A DNA stretch of 64,000 nt from Xylocopa sonorina (taxonomy: Eukaryota; Arthropoda; Insecta; Hymenoptera; Apidae). A program made the translations under genes and the position numbers. The stretch covers positions 1,116,001 through 1,180,000 of the forward strand of contig NW_027490136.1 of assembly GCF_050948175.1 (NCBI RefSeq). Direction: 5' to 3'. Below are positions 53,701 through 64,000 of the stretch, one piece after another (positions within the stretch are counted from its first letter, which is position 1; each line of letters starts with the position of its first letter). A model generated the notes under the pieces. The model searched no databases, was not told the DNA's origin, and saw only the letters and a program-made list of their open reading frames with translations.

Positions 53701-55485
53701 AGGGTTCTAATGCTTCTCAAAACGCGATATAGCACCTCATTCCTATGTTTCATGATAAGATATAATATTCGTTGCGAAGTGTCATGTATACCTCGTATTC
53801 ACTTCAAAAAAATGTAAATGCGACACTTCCATGCTAGGAAATAGCGTTTGCAGATGTCTACGTACCGTAGCAATAGAGTTCGAATGCTTCTTAAAACGAG
53901 ATGTCGCATTTCATTTCTATGTTTCATGATTAGGTATAACATTCATAGCGTAGTGTCACGTATACCTCGTACTCACTTCAAAAGATTGTAAATGCGACAC
54001 TTCCTTGCTAGGAAATAGCGATGGTAGATGTCTACGTATCGTAGTAATAGGATTCTAATGCTTCTTAAAACGAGATGTCGCATTTCATTTCGATGTTTCG
54101 TGATAAGATATAATATTCAATGTGGAGTGTTATGTATACCTCGTATTCACATCAAAAGAATGTAAATTCGACACTTCCTTGCTAGGAAATAATATTTGCA
54201 GATGTCTACGCATCGTAGCAATAGAGTTCTAGCGCTTCTTAAATCGCGATATAGCACCTCATTCCTATATTTCATGATAAGAAATAATATTCATTGCGAT
54301 ATGTCATGTTTACCTGGTATTCACTTCAAAAGAATGTAAATGCAACACTTGCATGCTAGGAAATAGCGTTTGCTGATGCCTATGTATCGTAGCAATAGAG
54401 TTCTAATGCTTCATAAATCGCGATATCGCATCTCACTTGAATGTTTCGAGATAAGATATAATATTCATTGCGAAGTGTCATGTATACATTGTATTAACTT
54501 CAAAAGAATGTAGATGCGTCATTTCCATGCTAGGAAATAGCGTTTGCAGGTGTCTACGTATCGTTGCAATAGAGTTCTAATGCTTCTTAAAACGAGATGT
54601 CGTATTTCATTTCTATGTTTCGTAATAAGATATAATATTCATTGTGTAATGTTATGTATACCTCGAATTCACTTCAGTGGAATGTAAGTGCGAAATTTCC
54701 TTGCTAGGAAATAGAGTTTGCAGATGTCTACGTATATTAGCAATAGAGTTCTAATGCTTCTCAAAACTCGATATAGCACCTCATTCCTATGTTTCATGAT
54801 AAGATATAATATTCACTGCGAAGTGTCATGTTTACCTCGATTTCACTTCACAAGAATGTAAATGCGATACTTCCTTGCAAGGAAATATTGTTTGCAGATG
54901 TCTACGTATCACAGCAATAGAGTACTAATGCTTCTTAAAACGAGATGTCGTATTTCATTCCTTTGTTTCATGATAAGATATAATATTCATTGTGGAATGT
55001 TATGTATACCTCGTATTCACTTCAAAAGAATGTAAATGCGACACTTCCTTGCTAGGAAATAACATTTCCAGGTGTCTACGCATCGTAGCAATAGAGTTCT
55101 AGCACTTCTTAAATCGCGATATCGCATCTCACTACTATGTTTCGTGATAAGATATAATATTCATTGTAGAGTGTTATGTATACCTCGTATTCACTTCAAA
55201 AGAATGTAAATGCGACACTTCCATGCTAGGAAGTAGCGTTTTGCAGATGTCTACGTATCGCAGCAATATGGTTCTAATGCTTCTTAAAACGCGACATAGC
55301 ATCTCACTTCTATGTTTCATGATAAGATATAATATTCATTTCGAAGTGTCATGTATATCTCGTATCCACTTCAATAGAATGTAAATGCGACACCTCCATG
55401 CTAGGAAATAGCGTTTGCAGATTTCTACGTATCGTAGCAATAGAGTTCTAATGCTTCCTAAAACGCGATATCGCATCTCACTTCT
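47740..55485 (+). repeat. 23-monomer higher-order repeat (4,004 bp), two near-identical units
   Basis: ATAGACTTCGAATGCTTC lies at 47,781 and 51,785; GGAATTATTGTTTGC at 48,267 and 52,271 (offset 4,004); GAAGTAGCGTTTTGC at about 51,227 and 55,230 (offset 4,003). About 3.74 kb in each unit matches almost base for base; I noted only scattered single-base differences and one lost C (near 49,130). This is the longest and probably youngest duplication in the window. Confidence 0.93.
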
Positions 55486-57199
55486 ATGTTTCATGATAGG
55501 ATATAATATTCATTGCGAAGTGTCATGTATACCTCGTATTCACTTCAAAAGAATGTAAGTGCGAAATTTCCTTTCTAGGAAATAGAGTTTGCAGATGTCT
55601 ACGTATATTAGCAATAAAAATCTAATGCTTCTCAAAACGCGATATAGCACCTCATTCCTATGTTTCATGATAAGATATAATATTCATTGCGAAGTGTCAT
55701 GTATACCTCGATTTCACTTCACAAGGATGTAAATGCGACACTTCCTTGCTAGGACATATTGTTTGCAGATGTCTACGTATCGCAACAATAGAGTTCTAAT
55801 GCTTCCTAAAACGCGATATCGCATCTCACTGCTATGTTTCGCGAGAAGATATAATATTCATTATGGAGTGTTATGTATACCTCGTACTCACTTCAAAAGA
55901 ATGTAAATGCGACCCTTCCATGCTTGGAAATAGCGTTTGCAGATGTCTACCTATCATAGAAATATATTTCTAATGCTTCTTAGAACGCGATATCGTATCT
56001 CACTTCTATGTTTCATGATAAGATATAATATTCATTGCGAAGTGTCATGTATACCTCGTATTCACTTCAAAAGAATGTAAATGCGACACTTCCATGCTAG
56101 GAAATAGCGTTTGCAGATGTCTACGTATCGTAGCAATGGAGTTCTAATGCTTCTTAAAACGAGATGTCGTATTTCATTTCTATGTTTCGTAATAAGATAT
56201 AATATTCATTGTGTAATGTTATGTATACCTCGAATTCACTTCAGTGGAATGTAAGTGCGAAATTTCCTTGCCAGGAAATAGAGTTTGCAGATGTCTACGT
56301 ATATTAGCAATAGAGTTCTAATGCTTCTCAAAACGCGATATAGCACCTCATTCCTATGTTTCATGATAAGATATAATATTCAATGCGAAGTGTCATGTAT
56401 ACCTCGATTTCACTTCACAAGAATGTAAATGCGACACTTCCATGCTAGGGAATAGCGTTTGCAGATGTCTACGTTTCGTAGCAATATAGTTCTAATGCTT
56501 GTTAAAACGAGATGTCGCATTTCATTTCTATGTTTCGTGATAAGATATAATATTCATATTGGAGTGTTATGTATACCTCGTATTCACTTCAAAAGAATGT
56601 AAACGCGACACTTCCTTGCTAGGAAATATTGTTTGCAGATGTCTACGTATCGTAGCAATAGGGTTCTAATGCTTCTTAAAACGCGATATCGCATCTCACT
56701 ACTATGTTTCATGATAAGATATAATATTCATTGCGAAGTGTCATGTATAGCTCGTATTCACTTCAAAAGAATATAAATGCGACACTTGCATGCTAGGAAA
56801 TAGCGGTTGCATATGTCTACGTATCGTAGCAATAGAGTTCTAATGCTTCTTAAAACGCGATATCGCATCTGACTTCTATGTTTCATGATAAGGTATAATA
56901 TACATTGCGAAGTGTCATGTATACCTCGTATTCACTTCAAAAAAATGTAAATGCGACACTTCCATGCTGGGAAATAGAGTTTGCAGATGTCTACGTTTAT
57001 TAGCAATAGAGTTCTATTCTAATCTTCTCAAAACGCGATATAGCAGCTCATTCCTATGTTTCATGATAAGATATAATATTCATTGCGAAGTGTCATGTAT
57101 ATCTCGTATTCACTTCAAAAGAATGTAAGTGCGACACTTCCTTGGTAGGAAATAGCGTTTGCAGATGTCTACGTATCGAAGCAATAGAGTTCTAATGCT

Positions 57200-59640
57200 T
57201 CATATAACGTGATATCGCACCTCATTTCTATGTCTCACAATAAGATGTACTGTTCATTGCAACAAGTTATGTATATCTCATCTTGATTTCAAAATAATGT
57301 AAATGCCACACTTCCTTGCTTTGGTGTAGCGTTTCCAGATGTCTACATATCGATGAAATAGATTTCAAATACTTCATGTAACCCCATATCACATCTCACA
57401 TCTATGTCTTATTTTAAGATGCAACGTCAACGCAAACGTTACGTATATCTCGTCTGCACTTGAAAATAATGTATATACCGCACTTGCTTGCTACCGAACA
57501 GCGTTTCTAGCTGTGTACGCATCGAAACCATAATGTTCTAATTCTTCGAAGTACGCGATATCGCATCTCATTTCTATGTCATATGGTCAGATGTAATCTC
57601 AATGCAACGCGTTATGTACATCTCGTCTACACTTCAAATGAAAATGGATGCATCACTTCCTTGATACGGAACAGTGTTTCTAGATGTCTACGAATCAAGG
57701 CAAAGGAGTTCTAATGTTTCATGGAACGTGATATAGCATTTCACATCAAGAGGTCGAAGTATGTATGTAGATTTTAATGATCTATAAATCAGACTATGCT
57801 TATCTGCTTCTACACTGCAAAACAATGTGATGCTACACTTCCTCGCAAGAGAATAGCGTTTCTAGATGTCAACGTGTAAAAACAACAGGGTTCTGTTACC
57901 TGATTCCGCGCGATGTCGCATGTCATTTCATTGTTCCGCGTTAAGATATAGTATTCAAAGTAACGCGCTTCGTGTATCTGCATACAAAAAGAATATAAAT
58001 CCCACACTTTCTTCCAACGGGATAGCGTTTCTAGGTATCTACGTGTAGAAGCAATAGAGTTCTCTTACTTCATTCAATGCGATGCCGCAACTCATTTCAA
58101 TGCCGCATGATATGATGTAATATTCTTTGTATCGAGTTATGTTTATCTGCTTCTGCACATCAATTGAATATGAACTCTACACTTCCTTGCCCGGGGATAG
58201 CGTTTCTAGATGTCCAGGTGCCGAAGCATTTAATTTCTCATGCTTCATGCTTCGCAATATCGCATTTCATATCAACAGTTCGAAGTATGTCTGTAGATTT
58301 TAATGCACTATATATATCATTATGCTCATCTACTTCTGCGCCCCAAAAGTGTGGTTTCCACACTTCCTGACAAGAGGATAGCGATTCTAGTTGTAAATGT
58401 GTCGAAGACTATTATATATATATAATATAATAGAGTAATAATATATATAGAATATAATAGAACTATAATAGAGTTCTAATACATCATTTATCGCGATCTC
58501 GCATCAGCGCGTTACGTTTAACCCTTCAACACTTCTAGCGAATGTGAACCCTACACTCCCTTGCAGGGGGATAGCGTTTTTAGATATCTACTTGTCGAAG
58601 CAATAAAGTTCTATTACTTTATTCAGATCGATGTCGCATCTCATTTCAATGCCGCATGTTGAGATGTAATATTCAATGAAACGCGTTACGTTTATCTGCT
58701 TCTACATGTCAACAGTATAAAAATCCTACATTATCTTGCCAGGAGGTAGCGTTTCTAGATGTGCACGTATTGAAGCAATAGATTTCTAATGCTATATAAA
58801 ACGCGATATCGCATTTGATATCAACAGTTCGAAGTATGTAAGTAGATAAAAATGCTCTACACACCTCGTTATGCTTGTCTGCATATACACGTCAAAAGAC
58901 TGTGATTTCTACACTTCCTTGCAAGGGAATTGCGTTCTTAGATGTCTACTTTTCGAAGCAATAGAGTTCTATTGCTTCATTCAACACGATGTCGCAAGTC
59001 ATTTCAATGATTCATGGTAAATTGCAATGTTCTATTCAATATGTTACATTTGTCTGCATCTAGACCTTAGAAGGATGTGAGTCCTAAACTTACATACAAC
59101 AGAATATCGTTTCCAGATCTCTACGTGTCCAAGCAAGACATTTCTAATACTTCATGCAGCGCGATGACGCATCTCATTTACACGTTTCAAAGCAAAGAAT
59201 CTGTAATCATATATCCATAACATTATGCTTAACTATTAGAGGTCTTCAATAGAAAGTGAACTATATAATTGCATGCAACGGCATGGCGCTCCATAGTGTC
59301 TGTCTGTTAAAGCAATCGAGCTAGAATTCTCCATGCAATGCGCTGGCGCATCCCATTTCATCGTTTCAAAGTAAGAATGCTTTAATCTCTTATGCATAGC
59401 TCTATGCTTATCTGCTTTAAAACTTCATAAGAATGTAAATTCTACAGCTCCATGCAACAGGATTGCCCTTCGTAGTGTCTACATGTCGAGACAATAGAGT
59501 ACTAATGCATCATAATATGCCATGACTCATCTCATTTCAACGTTTCGAATTAAGTAAGCTGTAATCTTCTATGAAAAGCATTATAATTATCTGCTTCTAC
59601 TCTACAAAAGAATGTGAATTCTATAGATCCAAGCAACAGG
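57200..59640 (+). repeat. Decaying right edge of array 3
   Basis: About 14 increasingly diverged monomers. Early ones (57,300) have GCCACACTTCC like the edge of array 1; at 58,190-58,240 CCCGGGGATAGCGTTTC and AGATGTCCAGGTGCCGAAGC match 13,047-13,085 closely; by 59,500 only fragments such as CATCTCATTTCAACGTTTCG persist. Short open frames at 57,810-58,370 are by-products of this decay. Confidence 0.85.
58408..58475. repeat. AT-rich simple repeat within a decayed monomer
   Basis: An AT-rich run built from TATATA, ATAATA and AATATAATAGA motifs interrupts a diverged monomer between TCGAAGAC and GAGTTCTAATAC. It looks like slippage expansion of the CAATAGAGTT part of the monomer. Confidence 0.75.
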
Positions 59641-59641
59641 A

Positions 59642-59673
59642 GGGCAGGCCCTCCACCATCCTAATGCCTGCCC
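59642..59673. other. Perfect 8-bp stem inverted repeat
   Basis: GGGCAGGC at 59,642-59,649 pairs with GCCTGCCC at 59,666-59,673 across a 16-base loop. The loop contains CCTCCACCATCCTAAT, resembling TCCTCAACCATCCTTAA near the start of the LTR-like fragment. Role unknown; it may mark the terminus of a mobile element. Confidence 0.55.
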
Positions 59674-59939
59674 TGATGCGGGCAAAGGATTCGCAGGGCC
59701 ACTCAAACCGCGACCAACATCTATCTTATACTCTAACCGATTCATCGTTATGCGTTTTCCATTAAGCTTGCCGGGGTCAGTGATATTGATTCGCTCAATC
59801 TAAATTATTATTTTCTCTTTAAGTTTCTCGATTTTTTTAGTTTCTCTCACGATATCGTCTATTTCGTTGTACCTTACCCTTACAGTATGGTATATAATCT
59901 GTTGTTTGATATTTCTAGGATTTCCCTTTAATAAATGCA

Positions 59940-60248
59940 ATGCTTCCACATATTTTCTTTCTCTTTCTCTTTAGTTACATTGTTGTTATTTTATGCTTTT
60001 CACCCTCCACACTCCCTCCCTACACCATCTCGGAACAGGCGTTATACGATTACTGCAGGATGACGCCCCGGTCTCGTTATACCGAGATCGAGTGTTCTCT
60101 CTTGCATCCGTTGATTTATATATGTTATATATTGGAGAATATTTCCTCTTATCCTTTGTATTTTTCGAATGAAATTACATTGACAGAAGTACGAGTTAGT
60201 TCTGCACGCCTATTTGAAACAACATTAAATCACCTTGTTAAACAATAA
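59940..60248 (+). CDS. Hypothetical ORF, 102 codons
   Basis: Longest open frame outside the satellite and U. The first ~25 residues are strongly hydrophobic (FFLFLFSYIVVILCF) and could act as a signal anchor, but they are encoded by a T-rich tract that would give such residues by chance. The rest (SEQALYDYCRMTPRSRYTEIEC and onward) has mixed composition and is not recognised. No promoter, splice signal or second copy supports it. It could be an exon fragment or a spurious frame. Confidence 0.2.
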   Translation: MLPHIFFLFLFSYIVVILCFSPSTLPPYTISEQALYDYCRMTPRSRYTEIECSLLHPLIYICYILENISSYPLYFSNEITLTEVRVSSARLFETTLNHLVKQ

Positions 60249-62056
60249 TATATTAAATGTGACTTGGACTTTTAAATTTGAATTTGTAAACATCTAACAG
60301 GTAAATATGTTTTTCTTACTCTTCATATCGTTATACATTCAGTGATTTATTGTGTGCTGTGATTTGATATATTAACTGGTTGATTATATTTTGCAATGAA
60401 CTTTGCGTACCAAACATTGTTTTTACTCCTGATGGGAGTGGATAGTTCTTCGTTTTTTATTCTTATATCGCACTGATTGTAAAAGTATATGATATCCTTT
60501 TTATGCAGTCATGTATAATTATGTACATACAAATTCGCGACTAAGTAGCTATGTGTTCAAATTCAATTCCGAATAATGCACTAAAAAGCATCCCAGATAA
60601 CAAACGGCAAGATGGCAGCGACACCATGCCGGCACTATATTGCCACTTCTGAGGAGTGTCAACTGATTCGTAGTCATCTGTGACCGGATTCGTTAACTAA
60701 AATGCCAGAACGTGTTACCAGCACGTTCTAGACAAGCGAATCGCGCAGCACCAACACCATGGTGACACGCGTATCATCGCTCCATTCATGAATCTCCTCA
60801 GCAATGACGCAGGATCACATTTGGCAATGGGGAACCTGTGCTTTCATACAAATTGGAACCGTTAGATGTCAGTAGATGTTCAGCATATGACTATTGATAG
60901 ACATTTTGATGGTCGTTTTTGTATATTTATAGTTACTGAGCGAGTCGTATATATTTCTTTCAATCCATCATAGACTAAAAATATTATTTATAAAAAAATA
61001 TTACTTATAAAATAAAAATTCGTGCTGTTGCGTCCCTAACTTCGCCTTGTGTAATTTTTGAAATAACGTGCTCTTATCGTATTTAACGTAACCCTCAATT
61101 GCATGAATTTGTAACAATAAATTGAAGAAAATATATATAAAATAAGTGTATATATTTTTATGACAAAGTAATTATCGACTTTATGGAAAAAATCGCCCTA
61201 TCGAGCTAGTTTATAGAAAATAATAAAATCGAGTTCTTATATCTTTGTTTTGTGCCGGTGTATCTATTTTGGAATCAAAATAAATAAATTGCGCAGTTTA
61301 GTCATTTTTCGTATTTGCTTATAATTTTTATGGAAACAGCTTCCCCATTAGTAAATGTCAGCCTACGCCACAACCACGCATGTAGCTATGGTGAGCTGAT
61401 AGTGTCATTGTCACGGCCGTGTAGCCCGTGTGCTATATCTCGGTGCTTTAATAGTGCCGTGATACGAATGCAGCCCCAGTACTAACAGTATGTCATTTCG
61501 AAAGCTGAGTAGGAGCACTTTGTTAGCACAGTTCTGTCACGGAATTCGTTCCATCCGTTGTCATTGGCGTGCCAATCGCTGGCTGTTTGGGATATTGTAG
61601 TGCATGATGCAGACTTGTTCCTTATCATCGTCAAGGAGATGGATCTTCACTCCCCCCTTTTTGAATTTTTTAAATTATTGTTTGGTATTTTTGACGTTTC
61701 TGTATCTCTATGACCGCATTGTGGATTCAACTTATGTACGATCTTTTTGATCTTCATCTTTTGTTACATGTAATATTATATATGTGTTGCACGTTTGTTA
61801 TGTAATGCTCCGATTTGTAAACCTCAGATACTTTTATTCTTTGGTAAAGCAACTTATTCGATTAATATATATTTATTAGACATAGATATAAACAATTAGA
61901 AAAATGTTATTAAAACGCTATTAAATATGTTGTTTCAATTATATATTTAAGGTCTGAAGATGTAGATGCAATTAATGTCCGATATTTTACGTGATCCAAT
62001 CGACGTATCGAGTGAGGCTATGAAATATAAAAATCTTTTACTATTCTTCGACCCCT

Positions 62057-62962
62057 TTACATGTTAAATGAATGATTAGTTCTGCAAGACAAGAAACCTG
62101 AATTAGTGAGATATCTAGGAACATAAGTAATTTGTAAGTAACACATCTTTTCTCTTTGAAATATTTGCCTTTGCATAGAATAGAACGTATAGATATAATT
62201 GCCTGTTTTGTACCCATTTCGGTCCAATTCTATTATAGTCTTTGAGCAGAAGTAATATTGATTATACTTGATTTTTGCAATAGTTCTGTGATTAACAGAT
62301 TTTATTAACCTAGAATCATTATTTGACGGATTTATCAATCTACTTTGTAGCTCCATTAGCTTCTTTTTCTGCTCGCTACTTTCCATTTTCAGTTCCGTAT
62401 ACTTATCCTTTATTACCATTATATATGTTGCGTAAAATTACAATAACTTTTTGTCCTCAAATTTTGCGGATATTTCAATTAAATTTCCCTTGATTAAATA
62501 AACGGAAATTAAAAAACAGTGGCACGTACCATTTCTTGGAAACGTTGTATCGTAATTTGCATCTGACTGTTTTGAAAGGCACGCACTTTACTTAACGTTT
62601 GCAATGATTCGGTTAGCGAAGTAAAGAAATATTCTACTTTCGAAATTGTTGGCTCTTGTAATTCTAAGGCAAATATATTCATCTGTCGACATCGTGAACA
62701 TTGTTTTTTGGCAAAATTCCAGAAAAACAAATATACTATAAGTAAAATAATAAACATCATAATATTAAATTTAACTCTGTTCATCGTTGCCTTGTTGGAC
62801 ACATCCATAACAATATACAGGGTGGGCAGTAATAATTAGCACCTCAGATATCCACGAAACTATAAGTTTCATAGAAGTTTTTTCTAATATAAAATTGCAT
62901 AGTACAAAGGGCCCATCCGTTGATGAAAATAGTTTTTTTGTAAGTGGAGTTATGTTGGACAT
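62057..62962 (-). pseudogene. Zip3/RNF212/Vilya-like gene fragment, copy 2 (disrupted)
   Basis: Minus-strand counterpart of the fragment at 15,051-15,963. The CSRCRQM...VEYFF..LTESL...KVRAFQNSQMQ exon is intact, with one amino-acid difference, as is the GTACGT donor after it. Upstream, the copy-1 frame has a TAA at what was GAA (about 62,990) and is then split by a 78-bp insertion, giving two frames: 62,771-62,962 (MSNITPLTKKLF...) and 62,509-62,808. The downstream coiled-coil frame (62,057-62,419) carries 13 substitutions and a one-residue length difference relative to copy 1. This copy cannot make the copy-1 frame unless splicing removes the inserted region. Confidence 0.42.
62799..62876. 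mobile_element. 78-bp block present only in U copy 2
   Basis: Sits exactly between CTTGTTGG and a T-run that are adjacent in copy 1. It contains TATACAGGGTGGGC, which resembles the outer end of mariner/Tc-like elements in insects, and a small palindrome GAAACTATAAGTTTC. It may be a short insertion here or a deletion in copy 1; no target-site duplication is clear. Confidence 0.4.
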
Positions 62963-64000
62963 ATGAAGGTTACCTTCATTTTTTAAAATGAATTGGTATA
63001 TCCATTATTCCGTAATACGATAGAGCATTTTAAAGCAAGTTTAACGATCTGTAACATGAAGGCATTGAAGGTTACAAAAAGTAAAGAAAGGCGATAATAC
63101 TCATGGTTTTGATAGGAAATGAAACATACGTATTGTAAACAGTGGTGGAAGGCGTAATACTTACCGTTTACTTCACTGTGAATAAACACTTTTCGAAGGG
63201 CATTTCAATAGTTTGCAGCATAAGTTAAACATGATAAGATTAGTATTGAAAAATCGGTTCGAATACGTTTCGTTAGGCTGTTCTTTGTGTCGTTCATTTT
63301 ATAAGTACTGAGCTGCGGATTCCTGAGGACAGCTCACAAAATTGTTGAAATATGGAAGATTATCTTTGTGAATTTGAATCAAAAGGTAATTAAATTCCAT
63401 TAGATTGTAAACAGATCTCAATGTTTCATTTTAGATAATAAGATTAAATACTCTTTACAAAACTACAAGAATGGATACATACCTTTCTGTTATTATTATT
63501 TCATAAAGAATTATAATTGCAATTATATAGTTCATTACGATAAAAAATATTTCTCAGAAAATTCTAAATATTAAATTAAAGAATCAAGTAAAACATTTTT
63601 AATAATAAACAATTTTTAAGGAAATTGATGAAAGTCAACCATTTTGAAGTGGTCAGAATCTTTGTCGTTTGAGCAATTAGTGAATAACAAATAACTGCAT
63701 AAATTCCAGGCTTAAAAACTTATGGATTAAATCCTATGCAGACTCGTTTATGAGCGAGTTACTAAATAATAATCCACACTAAGTAATCATTTTAAAACTT
63801 AAACGATTACATCTCGCGAACTTTCAAAGATATCAGAAGCGTGAAAAGTATGTGGTTTATCAAAAACTCTTCTAAAAGAACGGACGAAGCCAATAAAAAT
63901 CTTTGTTGAAGTAAGCAAGTTCTAAAGTTCTCAGCAACGCGATGGCCCTTATCTGCCTATGTTTCATAGCAAGTAAGTTCTGAATTTCTATGAAATCCGA

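Larger units (their letters stand above)
37083..59640 (+). repeat. Satellite array 3, ~174-bp monomer, forward orientation
   Basis: About 130 monomers in the same orientation as array 1. The prevailing type carries GTAGCAATAGAGTTC and CTTCCATGCTAGGAAATAG, a combination rare in array 1, so the arrays have been homogenised separately. From 37.1 to 57.2 kb monomers are similar to each other and organised in nested blocks; the last 2.4 kb decays. No gene is present. Confidence 0.97.
59641..60522. other. Spacer between array 3 and inverted segment U
   Basis: Single-copy in the window. It starts with a GC-rich 130 bp containing a hairpin (59,642-59,673) and a weak match to the LTR-like start, then becomes AT-rich with pyrimidine tracts. 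It has no counterpart beside the other U copy, where GC-rich sequence with poly-C tracts occupies the equivalent position. Confidence 0.8.
60523..64000 (-). repeat. Segment U, copy 2 (inverted arm), truncated by window end
   Basis: Reverse complement of 13,942-17,498, retaining the same order of blocks, with scattered substitutions, a missing ~160-bp block near 63,607 and an extra 78 bp at 62,799-62,876. Similarity begins at about 60,523 and is still running at the last base, so the arm is longer than seen. Confidence 0.93.

Noticed and set aside
1..59640. CENP-B box in the monomer
   Set aside because: The TTCG in the monomer is not followed at the right spacing by the A and CGGG of the known 17-bp box; no match in the consensus by eye.
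59571..59765. 64-codon open frame across the array-3 edge and spacer
   Set aside because: It runs across the satellite/spacer junction and through the hairpin, and has no recognisable feature.

Overview
The window is eukaryotic and almost entirely satellite DNA. About 54 kb is a tandem repeat with a monomer of about 174 bp, roughly 310 copies. The rest is AT-rich single-copy-like sequence with GU-AG style intron signals, short pieces that look like LTR retroelements, and no bacterial operons, ribosome-binding sites or rRNA/tRNA genes. Base composition, the small candidate introns and the one gene fragment I can tentatively place suggest an animal, most likely an insect. The species cannot be named from the sequence.

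Layout. (1) 1-13,190: satellite array 1, 'forward' monomers, fairly homogeneous on the left and increasingly diverged towards 13.2 kb. (2) 13,213-13,688: LTR-like fragment, then a short AT-rich stretch. (3) 13,942-17,498: single-copy-like segment 'U', holding a broken, intron-containing gene fragment that resembles the post-RING part of the Zip3/RNF212/Vilya family of meiotic crossover E3 ligases. (4) 17,499-17,930: GC-rich fragment with two poly-C tracts, ending in an LTR-like start. (5) 17,931-36,024: array 2, monomers reversed. (6) 36,025-37,082: GC-rich then AT-rich spacer at the point where orientation switches. (7) 37,083-59,640: array 3, forward again, its last 2.4 kb decaying. (8) 59,641-60,522: spacer with a hairpin and one unrecognised ORF. 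(9) 60,523-64,000 (continuing past the window): a second copy of U in inverted orientation.

U, array 2, spacer, array 3 and inverted U therefore form one very large imperfect inverted structure, with nucleosome-sized satellite arrays as arms. Each array carries nested higher-order repeats (dimers, 3-, 4-, 7-, 8-, 12- and 23-mers), as expected from repeated unequal exchange or conversion. This is compatible with a centromeric or pericentromeric block, but nothing in the sequence proves centromere function.

No complete protein-coding gene was found. Most open frames in the satellite exist only because 174 is divisible by three. The observations most worth following are the inverted U copies with their RNF212-like exon, which differs much less between copies than the sequence beside it, and the switch-point architecture of the arrays.
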